The notes: generated by a model not told the origin, from the letters alone. DNA of 36,587 nt from Nitrospirota bacterium (GCA_016217695.1 JACRHE010000062.1:1-36587), one strand, 5' to 3'. Positions 26,336-34,272 are shown, numbered from the stretch's first letter. Numbers and translations: made by a program.

Positions 26336-26736
26336 GTAATAGCAGCTTTTAGACTATCGATGTAAGTTTGAATTACAGGCAAATCGGCATCAGCCCAGTC
26401 AAGCGCATGAAGGTCTTCCGGTGGGAGCCAGGAAAGAGCTGCATGTTCATGTAATGTTATTTCTCCGGATGCTATTGTGCAGACAAACGGATGAAGTGTG
26501 ACAGTAAAGTTTTGGTAGCTATGTGTATGCTGCGGCAGTGCTCGTCCCACGGTTATAGAAAGCCCAAGTTCCTCAATAAGTTCTCGTCGCAGACATTCAG
26601 CTGGTAGCTCGCCAGGTGCGATCTTGCCGCCGGGGAATTCCCACTTGAGAGGCAGGCTCATCGTGGTGCTTCGCTGCGTTGCAAGCACAGAGCCCCCTCT
26701 TTCAATGATTGCGCAAGCTACCTGCAAGCGTTTCAT
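26332..26736 (-). CDS. mutT: MutT/Nudix hydrolase of the island
   Basis: From the ATG at 26736 (overlapping the vsr stop as ATGA) the product has 134 aa; an ATG at 26745 adds three residues. It contains a perfect Nudix box with the pattern GX5EX7REUXEEXGU, at residues 40-62 counted from the 26745 start (GKIAPGE, then RRELIEELGL). It begins KRLQVACAII, as (d)NTP pyrophosphohydrolases such as 8-oxo-dGTPase MutT do. It may clean the nucleotide pool or produce or remove a nucleotide signal for the neighbouring helicase. Its stop overlaps the helicase start by 4 bp, so it is surely expressed with it. Confidence 0.9.
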   Translation of the reverse strand: MKRLQVACAIIERGGSVLATQRSTTMSLPLKWEFPGGKIAPGELPAECLRRELIEELGLSITVGRALPQHTHSYQNFTVTLHPFVCTIASGEITLHEHAALSWLPPEDLHALDWADADLPVIQTYIDSLKAAIT

Positions 26737-27232
26737 GATTGACATTCAAAGGCAGTTACAATTTTCCAGCCCATATGTTTTAATTGCCTGATGTGTTCAG
26801 TATCAAGCTGTTTGTTCCGTCTAATTTTGTCAGTCCACCATTTCCTGCGTGTCTGCGGTATCACGTAATACTTACACCCCTCATGCCCATGCCAGAAACA
26901 CCCATGTATAAATATAACAGTTTTAAAGAGCCCGTTGCGCAAATGCCGTTTATGCTTCGACAAGCTCAGCATGAACGGTAAATAATTCAATGTTTTCAAC
27001 ACATGCTCCGTTCTCCCTGAGCCTGTCGAAGGGCAAATTTCAGGTTTGTGCAACAGGCTCTAAACTTCGGAAAAACCAAGTCGGGCTTGCCTGGCAGAGT
27101 CTTGTCATACAGCATGTATCTGAAACCCTTTCCAAACAGATACTTTCTTACAAGAAGTTCCGGTTTTGTATCCTTGCTCCTGATCCTCGACATATTGAAG
27201 CTTCTGGTTTTCTTATCATGAACGTCTGCCAT
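26733..27232 (-). pseudogene. vsr: Vsr-type very short patch repair endonuclease, split by a 133-bp element
   Basis: The N-terminal 57 residues (DKKTRSFNMSRIRSKDTKPE, then PGKPDLVFPKF, with the catalytic Asp) and the last 63 (KTVIFIHGCFWHGHEGCKYY, then NKQLD and GWKIVTAFEC) together form a complete Vsr of 120 aa. They are in different frames, separated by the element at 26928-27060. Removing the element and one copy of its 4-bp duplication restores exactly 121 codons with no other lesion, so the insertion is the only defect and looks recent. Vsr nicks T:G mismatches made by deamination of 5-methylcytosine, but no C5-methyltransferase lies nearby. It starts 29 bp after the nuclease gene. Confidence 0.92.
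26928..27060. mobile_element. 133-bp MITE-like inverted-repeat element in vsr
   Basis: Terminal inverted repeats are GAGCCCGTTGCGCAAA at 26928-26943 and, as the reverse complement of 27045-27060, GAGCCTGTTGCACAAA: 14 of 16 bases match. A second inner inverted pair includes CTTCGACAAGCTCAG and its mirror CTGAGCCTGTCGAAG. The sequence TAAA occurs at 26924-26927 and again at 27061-27064, a clean 4-bp target duplication. The element has no coding capacity of its own. The GAGCCTGTTGC ends resemble those of IS5/IS1182-type elements, so it may have been moved in trans by such a transposase (inference). The transposase is not in this window. Confidence 0.88.
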
Positions 27233-27261
27233 TTCAAGCTATTTCAGCTATCTTCGTCATA

Positions 27262-28437
27262 TTAAATACTTTCCCTTCGCCTTTCCAACATCCTGCTTGC
27301 CCGTTCGATCTCCTCCGCCAGGATCTTTTCATCCGGCAGTACTGTCTTATATTCTGCAGCAAGAACCTTGTTCTGCAGACCTTCAAGCGCGTAGCGCGCA
27401 ACAGAGTGATCCTTCCGGGCGCAGAGGATCAGCCCCACAGGCGGGTTCTCGCCGGGGTGGGCCCAGTGTTCGCGTGCATAGTTGAGATAAAGGTGCATCT
27501 GTCCCGCATCTGCATGAGTGAACTTGCCGAGCTTGAGGTCGATGATCACCAGGCAGCGCAGGCGGCGATGAAAAAAGAGAAGGTCGACGCGGTACCATTC
27601 GTCGCCTACACGCAGACGCCGCTGCCTCCCAACGAACGTAAAATCACCGCCGAGTTCGAGAAGAAAAGATTCGAGCTGCCGGATGAGGGCCTCTTCAAGA
27701 TCGCTTTCAGAATACTCGTCCCTGAGCCCGAGGAATTCGAGCACAAAAGGATCTTTAATTTCTTCCTCCGGCGTAACAGCATCACCCGGCAAAGGGACAG
27801 AACCCTTTTTGAGCATGGCCGCTTTGTTGCGTGAAAGCGCTGTCCTTTCGTAGAACTGGGAATTGATCTGCCGCTCCAACTGGCGTACTGACCACCCTCC
27901 TCGAAGGGCCTCGTTTTCGTAAAATGACCGGGCTTCGGAGGCCTTCACGGACAGTAGTAAAACATAGTGCGACCATGGAAGCGGAAATCTGTTGGCGATA
28001 TCTTTCAGCGAGAATTTTGCATACGGTGTCTGCATTATTTCATGCGGAGATTCAGGCGGCTGCGTCGGGCAGATTGGCAATTCGGCAGACAGTGTCTGCC
28101 GAATTGGCCAGTTCACATAAAACAGGCGGAAAGTTCGTAGATTACGAAGTGAAAAGCCCCTTCCAAAACGAGAGCTTAGATCAGCAGAAAGCCGTTGCAG
28201 CAACTCTTCCCCATAGAGAGCCCGTTTCTTCCCTCTTTGTTCGTGTTCCACGATTCTTCGCCCAATCTCCCAATAGGTTGCGGTCATAACGGCATTGGTG
28301 GCGCGTACACTAGTCCGGCGTGCCGCTTCGAGAAGTTCGCTTACTCCGGACAGTACAGAATCATATCCTGCCAATGTCCCTGCTTTTGCAGCAACTTTTA
28401 TCTTGTTGTCCATCATGCCTTTAGTCCTATAACTCAT
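27262..28437 (-). CDS. YhcG/DUF1016-family PDDEXK nuclease
   Basis: The product has 391 aa. The N-terminal DUF1016 domain (about residues 25-165) contains ATYWEIGRRIVEHEQRG, YGEELLQRLSADLSSRFGRGFSLRNLRTFRLFY and LPWSHYVLLLSVK. The C-terminal PDDEXK nuclease domain follows with E256, D285, D300, K302 and Q313 (VDLLFFHRRLRCLVIIDLK). Such proteins are found in defence islands and near restriction systems. The two halves are joined by a variable segment at about residues 110-141 that holds an unusual palindromic DNA insert. An ATG at 28437 has AAGGGG nine bases upstream; ATGs at 28416 and 28413 are alternatives. It follows the ORF6N gene with a 6-bp gap. Confidence 0.9.
   Translation of the reverse strand: MSYRTKGMMDNKIKVAAKAGTLAGYDSVLSGVSELLEAARRTSVRATNAVMTATYWEIGRRIVEHEQRGKKRALYGEELLQRLSADLSSRFGRGFSLRNLRTFRLFYVNWPIRQTLSAELPICPTQPPESPHEIMQTPYAKFSLKDIANRFPLPWSHYVLLLSVKASEARSFYENEALRGGWSVRQLERQINSQFYERTALSRNKAAMLKKGSVPLPGDAVTPEEEIKDPFVLEFLGLRDEYSESDLEEALIRQLESFLLELGGDFTFVGRQRRLRVGDEWYRVDLLFFHRRLRCLVIIDLKLGKFTHADAGQMHLYLNYAREHWAHPGENPPVGLILCARKDHSVARYALEGLQNKVLAAEYKTVLPDEKILAEEIERASRMLERRRESI
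28079..28105. repeat. 27-bp perfect palindrome inside the DUF1016 nuclease gene
   Basis: The arms AATTCGGCAGACA (28079-28091) and TGTCTGCCGAATT (28093-28105) are perfect reverse complements around one central G. The palindrome encodes part of the linker (the RQTLSAEL stretch). A degenerate related copy, GCATACGGTGTCTGC, lies about 60 bp away at 28019-28033 and encodes MQTPYA. Confidence 0.8.
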
Positions 28438-28443
28438 CCCATT

Positions 28444-28962
28444 TTACCCCTTTTCCCCAGCCCGCCTAAACCCTATCTTCCCCTTCTTCGTCTCGGGTTG
28501 CGCCATGAGCCCGCGTATCGCATCAAAAACGACTTTGAACTGCGCGTCGTATTTCTTTTCCATCTCAGCTAGTTTACGGGCAAGGTCCTTATGAGTTGCC
28601 AGCATTTCGCGCAACTTGACGAACGCCCGCATTATCGCAATATTGACCTGAACCGCTCTTTCACTGTGAAGCACAGACGCCAACATTGCCACGCCCTGTT
28701 CTGTAAAGACGTATGGAGTATAGCCGCCAAGGTGCTTTCGGGAAGGTATCGCATTTTGCGATACCATAACTTCGATCTCCTGTTCGTTCAGTTGAAACAT
28801 GAAGTCCTCCGGAAATCGTGCCAGGTTCCTTTTTACTTGCTCTCTCAGGCGAATCGGCTTGACTCCGTAAAGAACAGCCAGATCTTTATCAAGCATAACC
28901 TTATGCCCGCGTATCAGGTATATCTTTCCCTCGATGACATCAGCAGGAACCAGCTCTTTCAT
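28444..28962 (-). CDS. ORF6N-domain protein
   Basis: The product has 172 aa. Residues 8-95 form an ORF6N/KilA-N-type DNA-binding domain: [37 protein letters not shown] and [15 protein letters not shown]. The C-terminus is a coiled-coil-prone helix ([34 protein letters not shown]) ending in a basic tail. Such proteins come from phage and plasmid biology and are common as the first gene of defence strings, probably as a regulator. The GGAGGGG site lies just before the ATG. As the most upstream gene of the leftward run it may control the island. Confidence 0.9.
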   Translation of the reverse strand: MKELVPADVIEGKIYLIRGHKVMLDKDLAVLYGVKPIRLREQVKRNLARFPEDFMFQLNEQEIEVMVSQNAIPSRKHLGGYTPYVFTEQGVAMLASVLHSERAVQVNIAIMRAFVKLREMLATHKDLARKLAEMEKKYDAQFKVVFDAIRGLMAQPETKKGKIGFRRAGEKG

Positions 28963-29207
28963 GTACCCCTCCGCACTATTATCTCCCCTTGAAACATAAA
29001 CATTTATAGCAGCTGCCGTATTTTATCACAGCAGCATAAATTGAGAAAGACGAAATGTACGCCGCCCTTGGGGGCTTGCTCTTTCGAGTCTGAAGGCGTT
29101 GTTCCAAAATCGTCTTTATCATAATTCCAGTATAAAGGAGAACCTCCCCCAAAGAGTGTCCTATGTCAGAGGCTAATTCTAATGCCGCAGTGCGCTATAA
29201 TTTAGCC

Positions 29208-30245
29208 ATGAACAGAGGCATCCTCGAAATCGACGGCGGCTTCGGCGAGGCCGGCGGCCAGATATTAAGGACAGCCCTGAGCCTCTCCTGTCTCCTGGGC
29301 AGACCTTTCCGGATGTTCAATATAAGGAAGGGCCGCGGAAAACCCGGTCTTATGCCGCAGCATCTCACCTGCGTGCGCGCCTTACAGCAGATATCAAAGG
29401 CAAAGGTCTCAGGCGATTCCCATGGCTCCACAGACATTACGTTTGTCCCCTCAGAAACGGAGCCGGGCGAATACGTCTTCGATATACAGACTGCAGGCTC
29501 CACATCGCTTCTCCTGCAGGCGATCCTTCCCCCTCTGGTCTTTGCCAAAGGCAGTTGCAGCATCACCCTGAAAGGAGGGACGCATGTACCTTTCAGCCCT
29601 ACCTTTCAGTACATCAGCGAAGTCTTTATACCTATGCTGCACAGGCTCGGCATCGAGGTCCATGCCCGGATCGAAAGATACGGTTTTTATCCGAAAGGAG
29701 GAGGTGAGATAAGGATAGAGACCATACCTTCAAAATCCGTATCAGCGATCAATCTTCCTGAAAGGGGAGAAATAAGGGAGGTCAGCGGAGTCTCGGGAGT
29801 TGCAAGCCTGCCGATCAGCATAGCAGAGCGCCAAAAAAATTCCATGGTCCGGATCATCTCCGGACACGGCCTGCAAGCTGATATAGAACTGGTCGAAGTC
29901 TCATCTTTCGGCAAGGGGACATTTGTATTTCTCAAACCTGAGGCAGATAATTGCATCGCAGGCTTTTCATCTCCCGGCGAAATCGGGAAGCCTGCAGAAA
30001 AGGTAGGGGGAGAGGCAGCAGCGGAATTCCTGGACTATTTCTTCAGTGGCGCATGCCTTGATCCTCACATATCAGACCAGATTGTCCCATATCTTGCCCT
30101 CGCAAAAGGCTCATCTGCCTTTACCACATCCCGCATTTCAAACCATCTTCTTACAAACCTCTGGCTCATAAGGCAATTCACAGGCACGGAATGTATTGTG
30201 GATGGGGAAAAGGGAAAACCCGGCAGGATCACTCTTTGCTCTTGA
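29208..30245 (+). CDS. rtcA: RNA 3'-terminal phosphate cyclase
   Basis: The product is 345 aa from the ATG at 29208, where the family's usual start (a short lead into LEIDGGFGEAGGQILRTA) fits; an ATG at 29163 adds 15 residues. Both starts lack a close ribosome-binding site. Further motifs are KGRGKPGLMPQHL, GGTHVPFSPTFQY, FYPKGGGEI, and NHLLTNLWLI with the catalytic histidine that is adenylylated. It converts RNA 3'-phosphates to 2',3'-cyclic phosphates using ATP. No RtcB ligase or RtcR regulator lies near it, unlike the E. coli rtc locus. It follows the accessory island in the opposite orientation and is followed by a minus-strand tRNA. Confidence 0.95.
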   Translation: MNRGILEIDGGFGEAGGQILRTALSLSCLLGRPFRMFNIRKGRGKPGLMPQHLTCVRALQQISKAKVSGDSHGSTDITFVPSETEPGEYVFDIQTAGSTSLLLQAILPPLVFAKGSCSITLKGGTHVPFSPTFQYISEVFIPMLHRLGIEVHARIERYGFYPKGGGEIRIETIPSKSVSAINLPERGEIREVSGVSGVASLPISIAERQKNSMVRIISGHGLQADIELVEVSSFGKGTFVFLKPEADNCIAGFSSPGEIGKPAEKVGGEAAAEFLDYFFSGACLDPHISDQIVPYLALAKGSSAFTTSRISNHLLTNLWLIRQFTGTECIVDGEKGKPGRITLCS

Positions 30246-30272
30246 CTCAAAATCAGCAGGCGAATAAAATCA

Positions 30273-30348
30273 TGGTGGGCAGTCGCAGAATCGAACTGCG
30301 GACACGAGGCTTTTCAGGCCTCTGCTCTACCGACTGAGCTAACTGCCC
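30273..30348 (-). tRNA. tRNA-Phe (GAA)
   Basis: Read on the minus strand, the 76-nt gene begins GGGCAGTTAGCTCAGTCGG and ends ACTGCCCACCA. The acceptor stem (GGGCAGT/ACTGCCC), the D arm, the anticodon arm GAGGC-CTGAAAA-GCCTC and the T arm with GTTCGATTC all form. The anticodon is GAA (phenylalanine), and the 3' CCA is encoded. Confidence 0.98.
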
Positions 30349-30358
30349 ACGGACTATA

Positions 30359-30388
30359 AATATACCCGTTAGCTTTTTTAATTGTCAA
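30359..30388 (-). promoter_or_regulatory. Sigma-70-type promoter of tRNA-Phe
   Basis: On the minus strand a perfect -35 TTGACA (30388-30383) and a -10 TATATT (30364-30359) are separated by 18 bp. The -10 box ends 10 bp before the mature tRNA 5' end at 30348, so transcription would start only a few bases before it. The promoter lies in the 43-bp space shared with the divergent lnt gene. Confidence 0.85.
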
Positions 30389-30391
30389 CAG

Positions 30392-31939
30392 ATGAAGGAC
30401 TCTATTATAAAAAAAACAGCGGCATACTTCCCTGCTTTTGTCTCGGGGATACTCGTAATACTTGCCTTTCCAGTATTCGATATATACCTCCTTGCCTGGA
30501 TCGCATTCGTTCCCCTGCTCGTGTCTCTGTGGGGTAAAACCGCCAGGGAGGCATTTCTCTCAGGCTATCTCTTCGGTGTCGTCTCTTTTTTCGGAACCCT
30601 CTACTGGATATATCACTCAGTATCCGTATACGGAAGTATTCCTTTTCCTGTCAGTATCTGCATAGTCTTTCTCCTGTGCTGTTATCTGGGGCTCTTCCCT
30701 GCTCTCTTTGCAGTGCTTTTCCGCTCCATGCTGAAAAAGACAAAACTGCCGGCCCTGCTTATCGCTCCTGTTATCTGGGTTGTCCTTGAATTCCTCCGCT
30801 CCTATGCCCTGACAGGCTTTCCATGGTCAAGTATCGGATACAGCCAGTACCGTTTTCTCCCTGTTATCCAGATATCCGACATAACAGGCATATATGGCGT
30901 CTCTTTCCTTATCCTCGCAATAAACGGCTCTTTCGCAGACCTCTTTTTGCTGAAAAAACGCCTCAGGGAGATGCCTCTCTTCCCGCTTTCCTATTCCATA
31001 ATCGGATTCTCCTCTCTGATCATCCTCCTTGTCGTAACTGCCGGATACGGGATATGGAGGCTCGGACAGGAAAGGGAAGGCCATCCTGTTAAGACAAGCG
31101 TTATCCAGGGGAGTATAGAACAGGACAAGAAATGGGAGCCGGTCTATCAGAATGAAGTCCTTGATATCTACTCCGGTCTTTCACAAAGGGCTGCTGAGAC
31201 ATCTCCACAGCTCATTGTCTGGCCCGAGACCGCTGTCCCTTTTTTCTTTGACTATGATGCCGCAAACACCGGGAACCTGACCCGTCTTCAGGAAGGCCTG
31301 GGTACTCATCTGCTGTTCGGCAGCGTTCTCGTCAAGGAGCGGTCCCTGGAAAAAACGCTTCTTTCGAACAGCGCCGTTCTGCTCGACAAAGGGGGAAAAA
31401 CCATCTATATCTATGATAAACTACATCTGGTTCCCTTTGGAGAATATGTTCCTCTGAGAAGTATTCTTTTTTTCATAGATAAACTCGTAACAGGTATAGG
31501 AGACTATATTCCGGGCAGTTCATATGTCCGGGCAGGAACTGAATTCGGAAGTTTCGGGACCCTGATATGCTATGAGGTCATTTTCCCCGGACTTGTGAGG
31601 AAGTTCTATACGAAAGGCGGCGACTTTATCGTAAACATCACAAATGATGCCTGGTTTGGAAGGACCGCAGGTCCCTATCAGCATTTCAGCATGGCTGTAT
31701 TCCGGGCGATCGAGAACAGAAAGCCCCTGATCCGTGCCGCAAATACCGGGATTTCCGGATTCATCGACAGCAGCGGCAGGATACTCTCAAGGACGGAGCT
31801 GTTCGAGAGGCGGGTTTTAACTGGTACGGTAAAAACGGATAATACGCTGACCTTTTATACAAAATACGGCGACCTCTTCTCGTATCTTTGTATAGTGATA
31901 TTTATTATCCTTTCGATAAATATAAAAGCATGGAGGTAG
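30392..31939 (+). CDS. lnt: Apolipoprotein N-acyltransferase
   Basis: The product has 515 aa. Several N-terminal membrane helices (about residues 12-225) are followed by a periplasmic nitrilase-like domain. The catalytic triad is E279 (WPETAVPF), K343 (YDKLHLVPFGEYVP) and C393 (LICYEVIFP). RSYALTGFPWSSIGYSQYR is the family's membrane signature, and NDAWFGRTAGPYQH is conserved further on. The enzyme adds the third acyl chain to diacylated lipoproteins at the inner membrane. It could serve the BamD-like and other lipoproteins of this window. The stop lies one base before the prfB start. No clear ribosome-binding site is seen before the ATG. Confidence 0.96.
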   Translation: MKDSIIKKTAAYFPAFVSGILVILAFPVFDIYLLAWIAFVPLLVSLWGKTAREAFLSGYLFGVVSFFGTLYWIYHSVSVYGSIPFPVSICIVFLLCCYLGLFPALFAVLFRSMLKKTKLPALLIAPVIWVVLEFLRSYALTGFPWSSIGYSQYRFLPVIQISDITGIYGVSFLILAINGSFADLFLLKKRLREMPLFPLSYSIIGFSSLIILLVVTAGYGIWRLGQEREGHPVKTSVIQGSIEQDKKWEPVYQNEVLDIYSGLSQRAAETSPQLIVWPETAVPFFFDYDAANTGNLTRLQEGLGTHLLFGSVLVKERSLEKTLLSNSAVLLDKGGKTIYIYDKLHLVPFGEYVPLRSILFFIDKLVTGIGDYIPGSSYVRAGTEFGSFGTLICYEVIFPGLVRKFYTKGGDFIVNITNDAWFGRTAGPYQHFSMAVFRAIENRKPLIRAANTGISGFIDSSGRILSRTELFERRVLTGTVKTDNTLTFYTKYGDLFSYLCIVIFIILSINIKAWR

Positions 31940-31940
31940 T

Positions 31941-33048
31941 ATGCATATTCAGTCTGAGTTAAAAGAAGACCTTTCATCCCTCAGGGCCAAGACAGAGGCC
32001 TTAAGAGGTTATCTTTGATGTAACAAAGAAAAAGGAGGCCATAGAAAAGATCTCCCTTGATCTTGCCCTCGAAGAGATATGGTCTTCGCCGGAAAAGAGC
32101 AGGGTACTTCTTAAGGAAAAATCCAGGATCGAGGGCATTGTTGCACCCTTTGAGACTCTCGAAAAAAAGATCTCCTATATCGAGGAATCTATAGGGATCC
32201 TCGAAGAAGAGGGAGGAGACGTCTTTTTAAAAGAGATAAAAAAAGATCTCGAAACCCTGAAGGAAGACATAGAGACCCTTGAACTGCGAAACCTGCTTTC
32301 AGGACCTCTGGACAAAAACAACGCCATCCTCACGATCCATCCGGGAGCAGGCGGAACAGAGAGCCAGGACTGGGCGCAGATACTGATGAGGATGTATCTC
32401 AGATGGGCGGAGAGACACGGATACAAGGTCCAGATTGTGGATCTGCAGCAGGGGGAAGAGGCCGGGATAAAAGGCGCAACGATTATCTTTGAAGGAGATT
32501 ACTCCTTCGGATATCTCAGTGCCGAGGCAGGAGTGCACAGGCTCGTCAGGATTTCCCCCTTTGATGCCAACAAGAGGAGACATACTTCTTTTGCGGCCGT
32601 CATAGTATATCCCGAGGTGGAAGAGGATATAGATATCGAGATACGGGAAGAAGACATCAGGATGGACACCTACCGGGCCTCAGGCGCCGGCGGCCAGCAT
32701 GTCAACAAGACCTCCTCTGCTGTCAGGCTCACCCATATACCGACAGGGCTGATCGTTGCCTGCCAGAACGAAAGGTCCCAGCATAAGAACAAGGCGGTCG
32801 CGATGAAGATCCTGAAGGCAAGGATCTATGACCTTGAACTGAGGGCAAAGGAAAAAAAGATAGAGGATATGGTAGGAGACAAAAAAGATATTGCCTGGGG
32901 AAACCAGATCCGTTCCTATGTGCTTCAGCCCTACAGGCTGGTTAAGGACCACAGGACAGGCCTTGAGATCGGAGACGTTGACTCGGTTCTCGACGGCAGT
33001 ATCGACCGGTTTATAAAGGAGTTCCTTAAGACAAAGGTCAGGAAATAA
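31941..33048 (+). CDS. prfB: Peptide chain release factor 2, with programmed +1 frameshift
   Basis: The gene is read as 31941-32015 joined to 32017-33048, giving 368 aa. The first 25 codons end at an in-frame TGA (32016-32018); a +1 slip continues with DVTKKKEAIEKISLD. RF2 hallmarks are the SPF tripeptide in RISPFDANKRRHTSF and GGQ at 250-252 (GAGGQHVN), the same numbering as in E. coli. RF2 reads UAA and UGA and hydrolyses peptidyl-tRNA. Autoregulation follows: low RF2 slows termination at the TGA and favours the shift. The GGAGG site at 31932-31936 precedes the ATG, and the gene follows lnt immediately. Confidence 0.96.
32004..32018 (+). promoter_or_regulatory. prfB +1 recoding site
   Basis: The site AGAGGT-TAT-CTT-TGA-T matches the classic prfB cassette (AGGGGG-TAT-CTT-TGA-C) in layout and spacing. 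The slippery CTT and stop TGA are identical, while the internal Shine-Dalgarno-like element is AGAGGT and the base after TGA is T rather than C. The ribosome slips from CTT to the overlapping TTT, then reads GAT. Confidence 0.95.
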
Positions 33049-33094
33049 TAAATCGTGCAACAAATGTTCCTGCAAAAACAATAAAAGTAAACCC

Positions 33095-33169
33095 TGTCAT
33101 TTCGACCGACGGGAGAAATCCTAATCTTACTAGCTGTTGCAGGATTCCTCACAGCTGTGAGGAATGACA
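33095..33169. repeat. Imperfect inverted-repeat element between prfB and trpD
   Basis: The 75-bp segment begins TGTCATT and ends AATGACA, and internal GAAATCCT and AGGATTCC are also mirrored. Inside it lies a perfect 22-bp palindrome at 33144-33165 (ATTCCTCACAG and its reverse complement). The form is that of the dispersed TGTCATTCC-type repeats common in environmental genomes. It may also serve as a hairpin ending the prfB transcript, though no run of T follows. Confidence 0.6.
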
Positions 33170-33236
33170 AAACGATTCTTGATAGAGGCTCAAAGAGGAA
33201 TTTGAGTGAAATTTTACGAAGTTAATAGGAGGGGAG

Positions 33237-34247
33237 ATGATTAAAGAGGCTATCAGTCTGCTGGTCAGTAACATCAGCCTTTCAGAATCCGAAATGGCTG
33301 AATGCATGAAGGAGATAATGGAGGGTAAGGCTACAGACTCTCAGATAGGGGCCTTCCTTACAGCCCTGAGGATCAAGGGAGAGACGGTTGAAGAGATAAC
33401 CGGCGCGGCCCGGATCATGCGTGACAAGGCAGCGCGGATAAAGGCCCCGGAGGGAGTGCTCGACACATGCGGCACAGGCGGAGACATGTCTCATACCTTC
33501 AATATCTCGACAACCACAGCCTTTGTCGTTGCTGCTGCCGGAGTGCCGGTGGCGAAACACGGCAACAGGGCTGTATCCAGCAAATCAGGGAGCGCTGACG
33601 TGCTTGAATCCCTCGGCATAAAGATAGACCTTGCCCCTGAAAAGGTTGAGACCTGCCTCTTTGAGACAGGCTTTGGATTCCTCTTTGCACCTCTATTCCA
33701 CCCGGCAATGAAATATGCGATCGGTCCGAGGCGGGAGATGGGGATACGCACTGTCTTTAATATCCTGGGGCCCCTGACGAATCCTGCTGATGCCAGGCGT
33801 CAGATACTCGGCGTATTCACAAGCAGGCTGACAGAGCCTCTGGCAAAGGTTCTGGGAAATCTCGGAGCAGAAGAGGCGATGGTTGTTCATGGTGAGGATG
33901 GTCTCGATGAGATCACGATATCAGACGGCACAAAGGTATCGTGGCTGAGGCAGGGAACCGTGGAAAACCTTATCTTTTCTCCTGAGGATTTCGGCATAGA
34001 GAGAGGCAGGATCGATGATCTGGTTGGCGGAAGCAAGGATGAAAACGCCAGGGTAACCCTGGAAATCCTTAAAGGAGAAAAAGGCCATAAACGGGATGTG
34101 GTAGTTATAAATTCCGCTGCTGCACTTATGGTCTCCGGCAGGGTGCCGGGCATTGCCGAGGCCGTTGATAAGGCAAAGGAAGCGATCGACTCAGGCGCGG
34201 CCATGGCAAAGCTTGAACAGATAAAAAAGGCAACTAACTCGCTATAG
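33237..34247 (+). CDS. trpD: Anthranilate phosphoribosyltransferase
   Basis: The product has 336 aa, the usual length. Signatures are LDTCGTGGDMSHTFNIST (PRPP pyrophosphate loop), VAKHGNRAVSSKSGSADVLESLG (anthranilate and metal region), PRREMGIRTVFNILGPLTNPA and VHGEDGLDEI. It joins PRPP and anthranilate in tryptophan synthesis. The ATG has AGGAGGGGA just upstream. No other trp gene lies in the window, so the pathway is scattered or its other genes lie elsewhere. The DUF401 gene follows 25 bp later. Confidence 0.95.
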   Translation: MIKEAISLLVSNISLSESEMAECMKEIMEGKATDSQIGAFLTALRIKGETVEEITGAARIMRDKAARIKAPEGVLDTCGTGGDMSHTFNISTTTAFVVAAAGVPVAKHGNRAVSSKSGSADVLESLGIKIDLAPEKVETCLFETGFGFLFAPLFHPAMKYAIGPRREMGIRTVFNILGPLTNPADARRQILGVFTSRLTEPLAKVLGNLGAEEAMVVHGEDGLDEITISDGTKVSWLRQGTVENLIFSPEDFGIERGRIDDLVGGSKDENARVTLEILKGEKGHKRDVVVINSAAALMVSGRVPGIAEAVDKAKEAIDSGAAMAKLEQIKKATNSL

Positions 34248-34272
34248 TTCAGCCCAAAACTGCCTGCAAACA

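Noticed and set aside
26928-27060. Reading the element as a coding insertion or intein in Vsr
   Set aside because: The total insertion of 137 bp is not a multiple of three and shifts the frame, and it has inverted ends and a target duplication, so it is a DNA element.
29195-29200. TATAAT just before the rtcA ATG
   Set aside because: It has no matching -35 at proper spacing and would start transcription at or inside the coding region.
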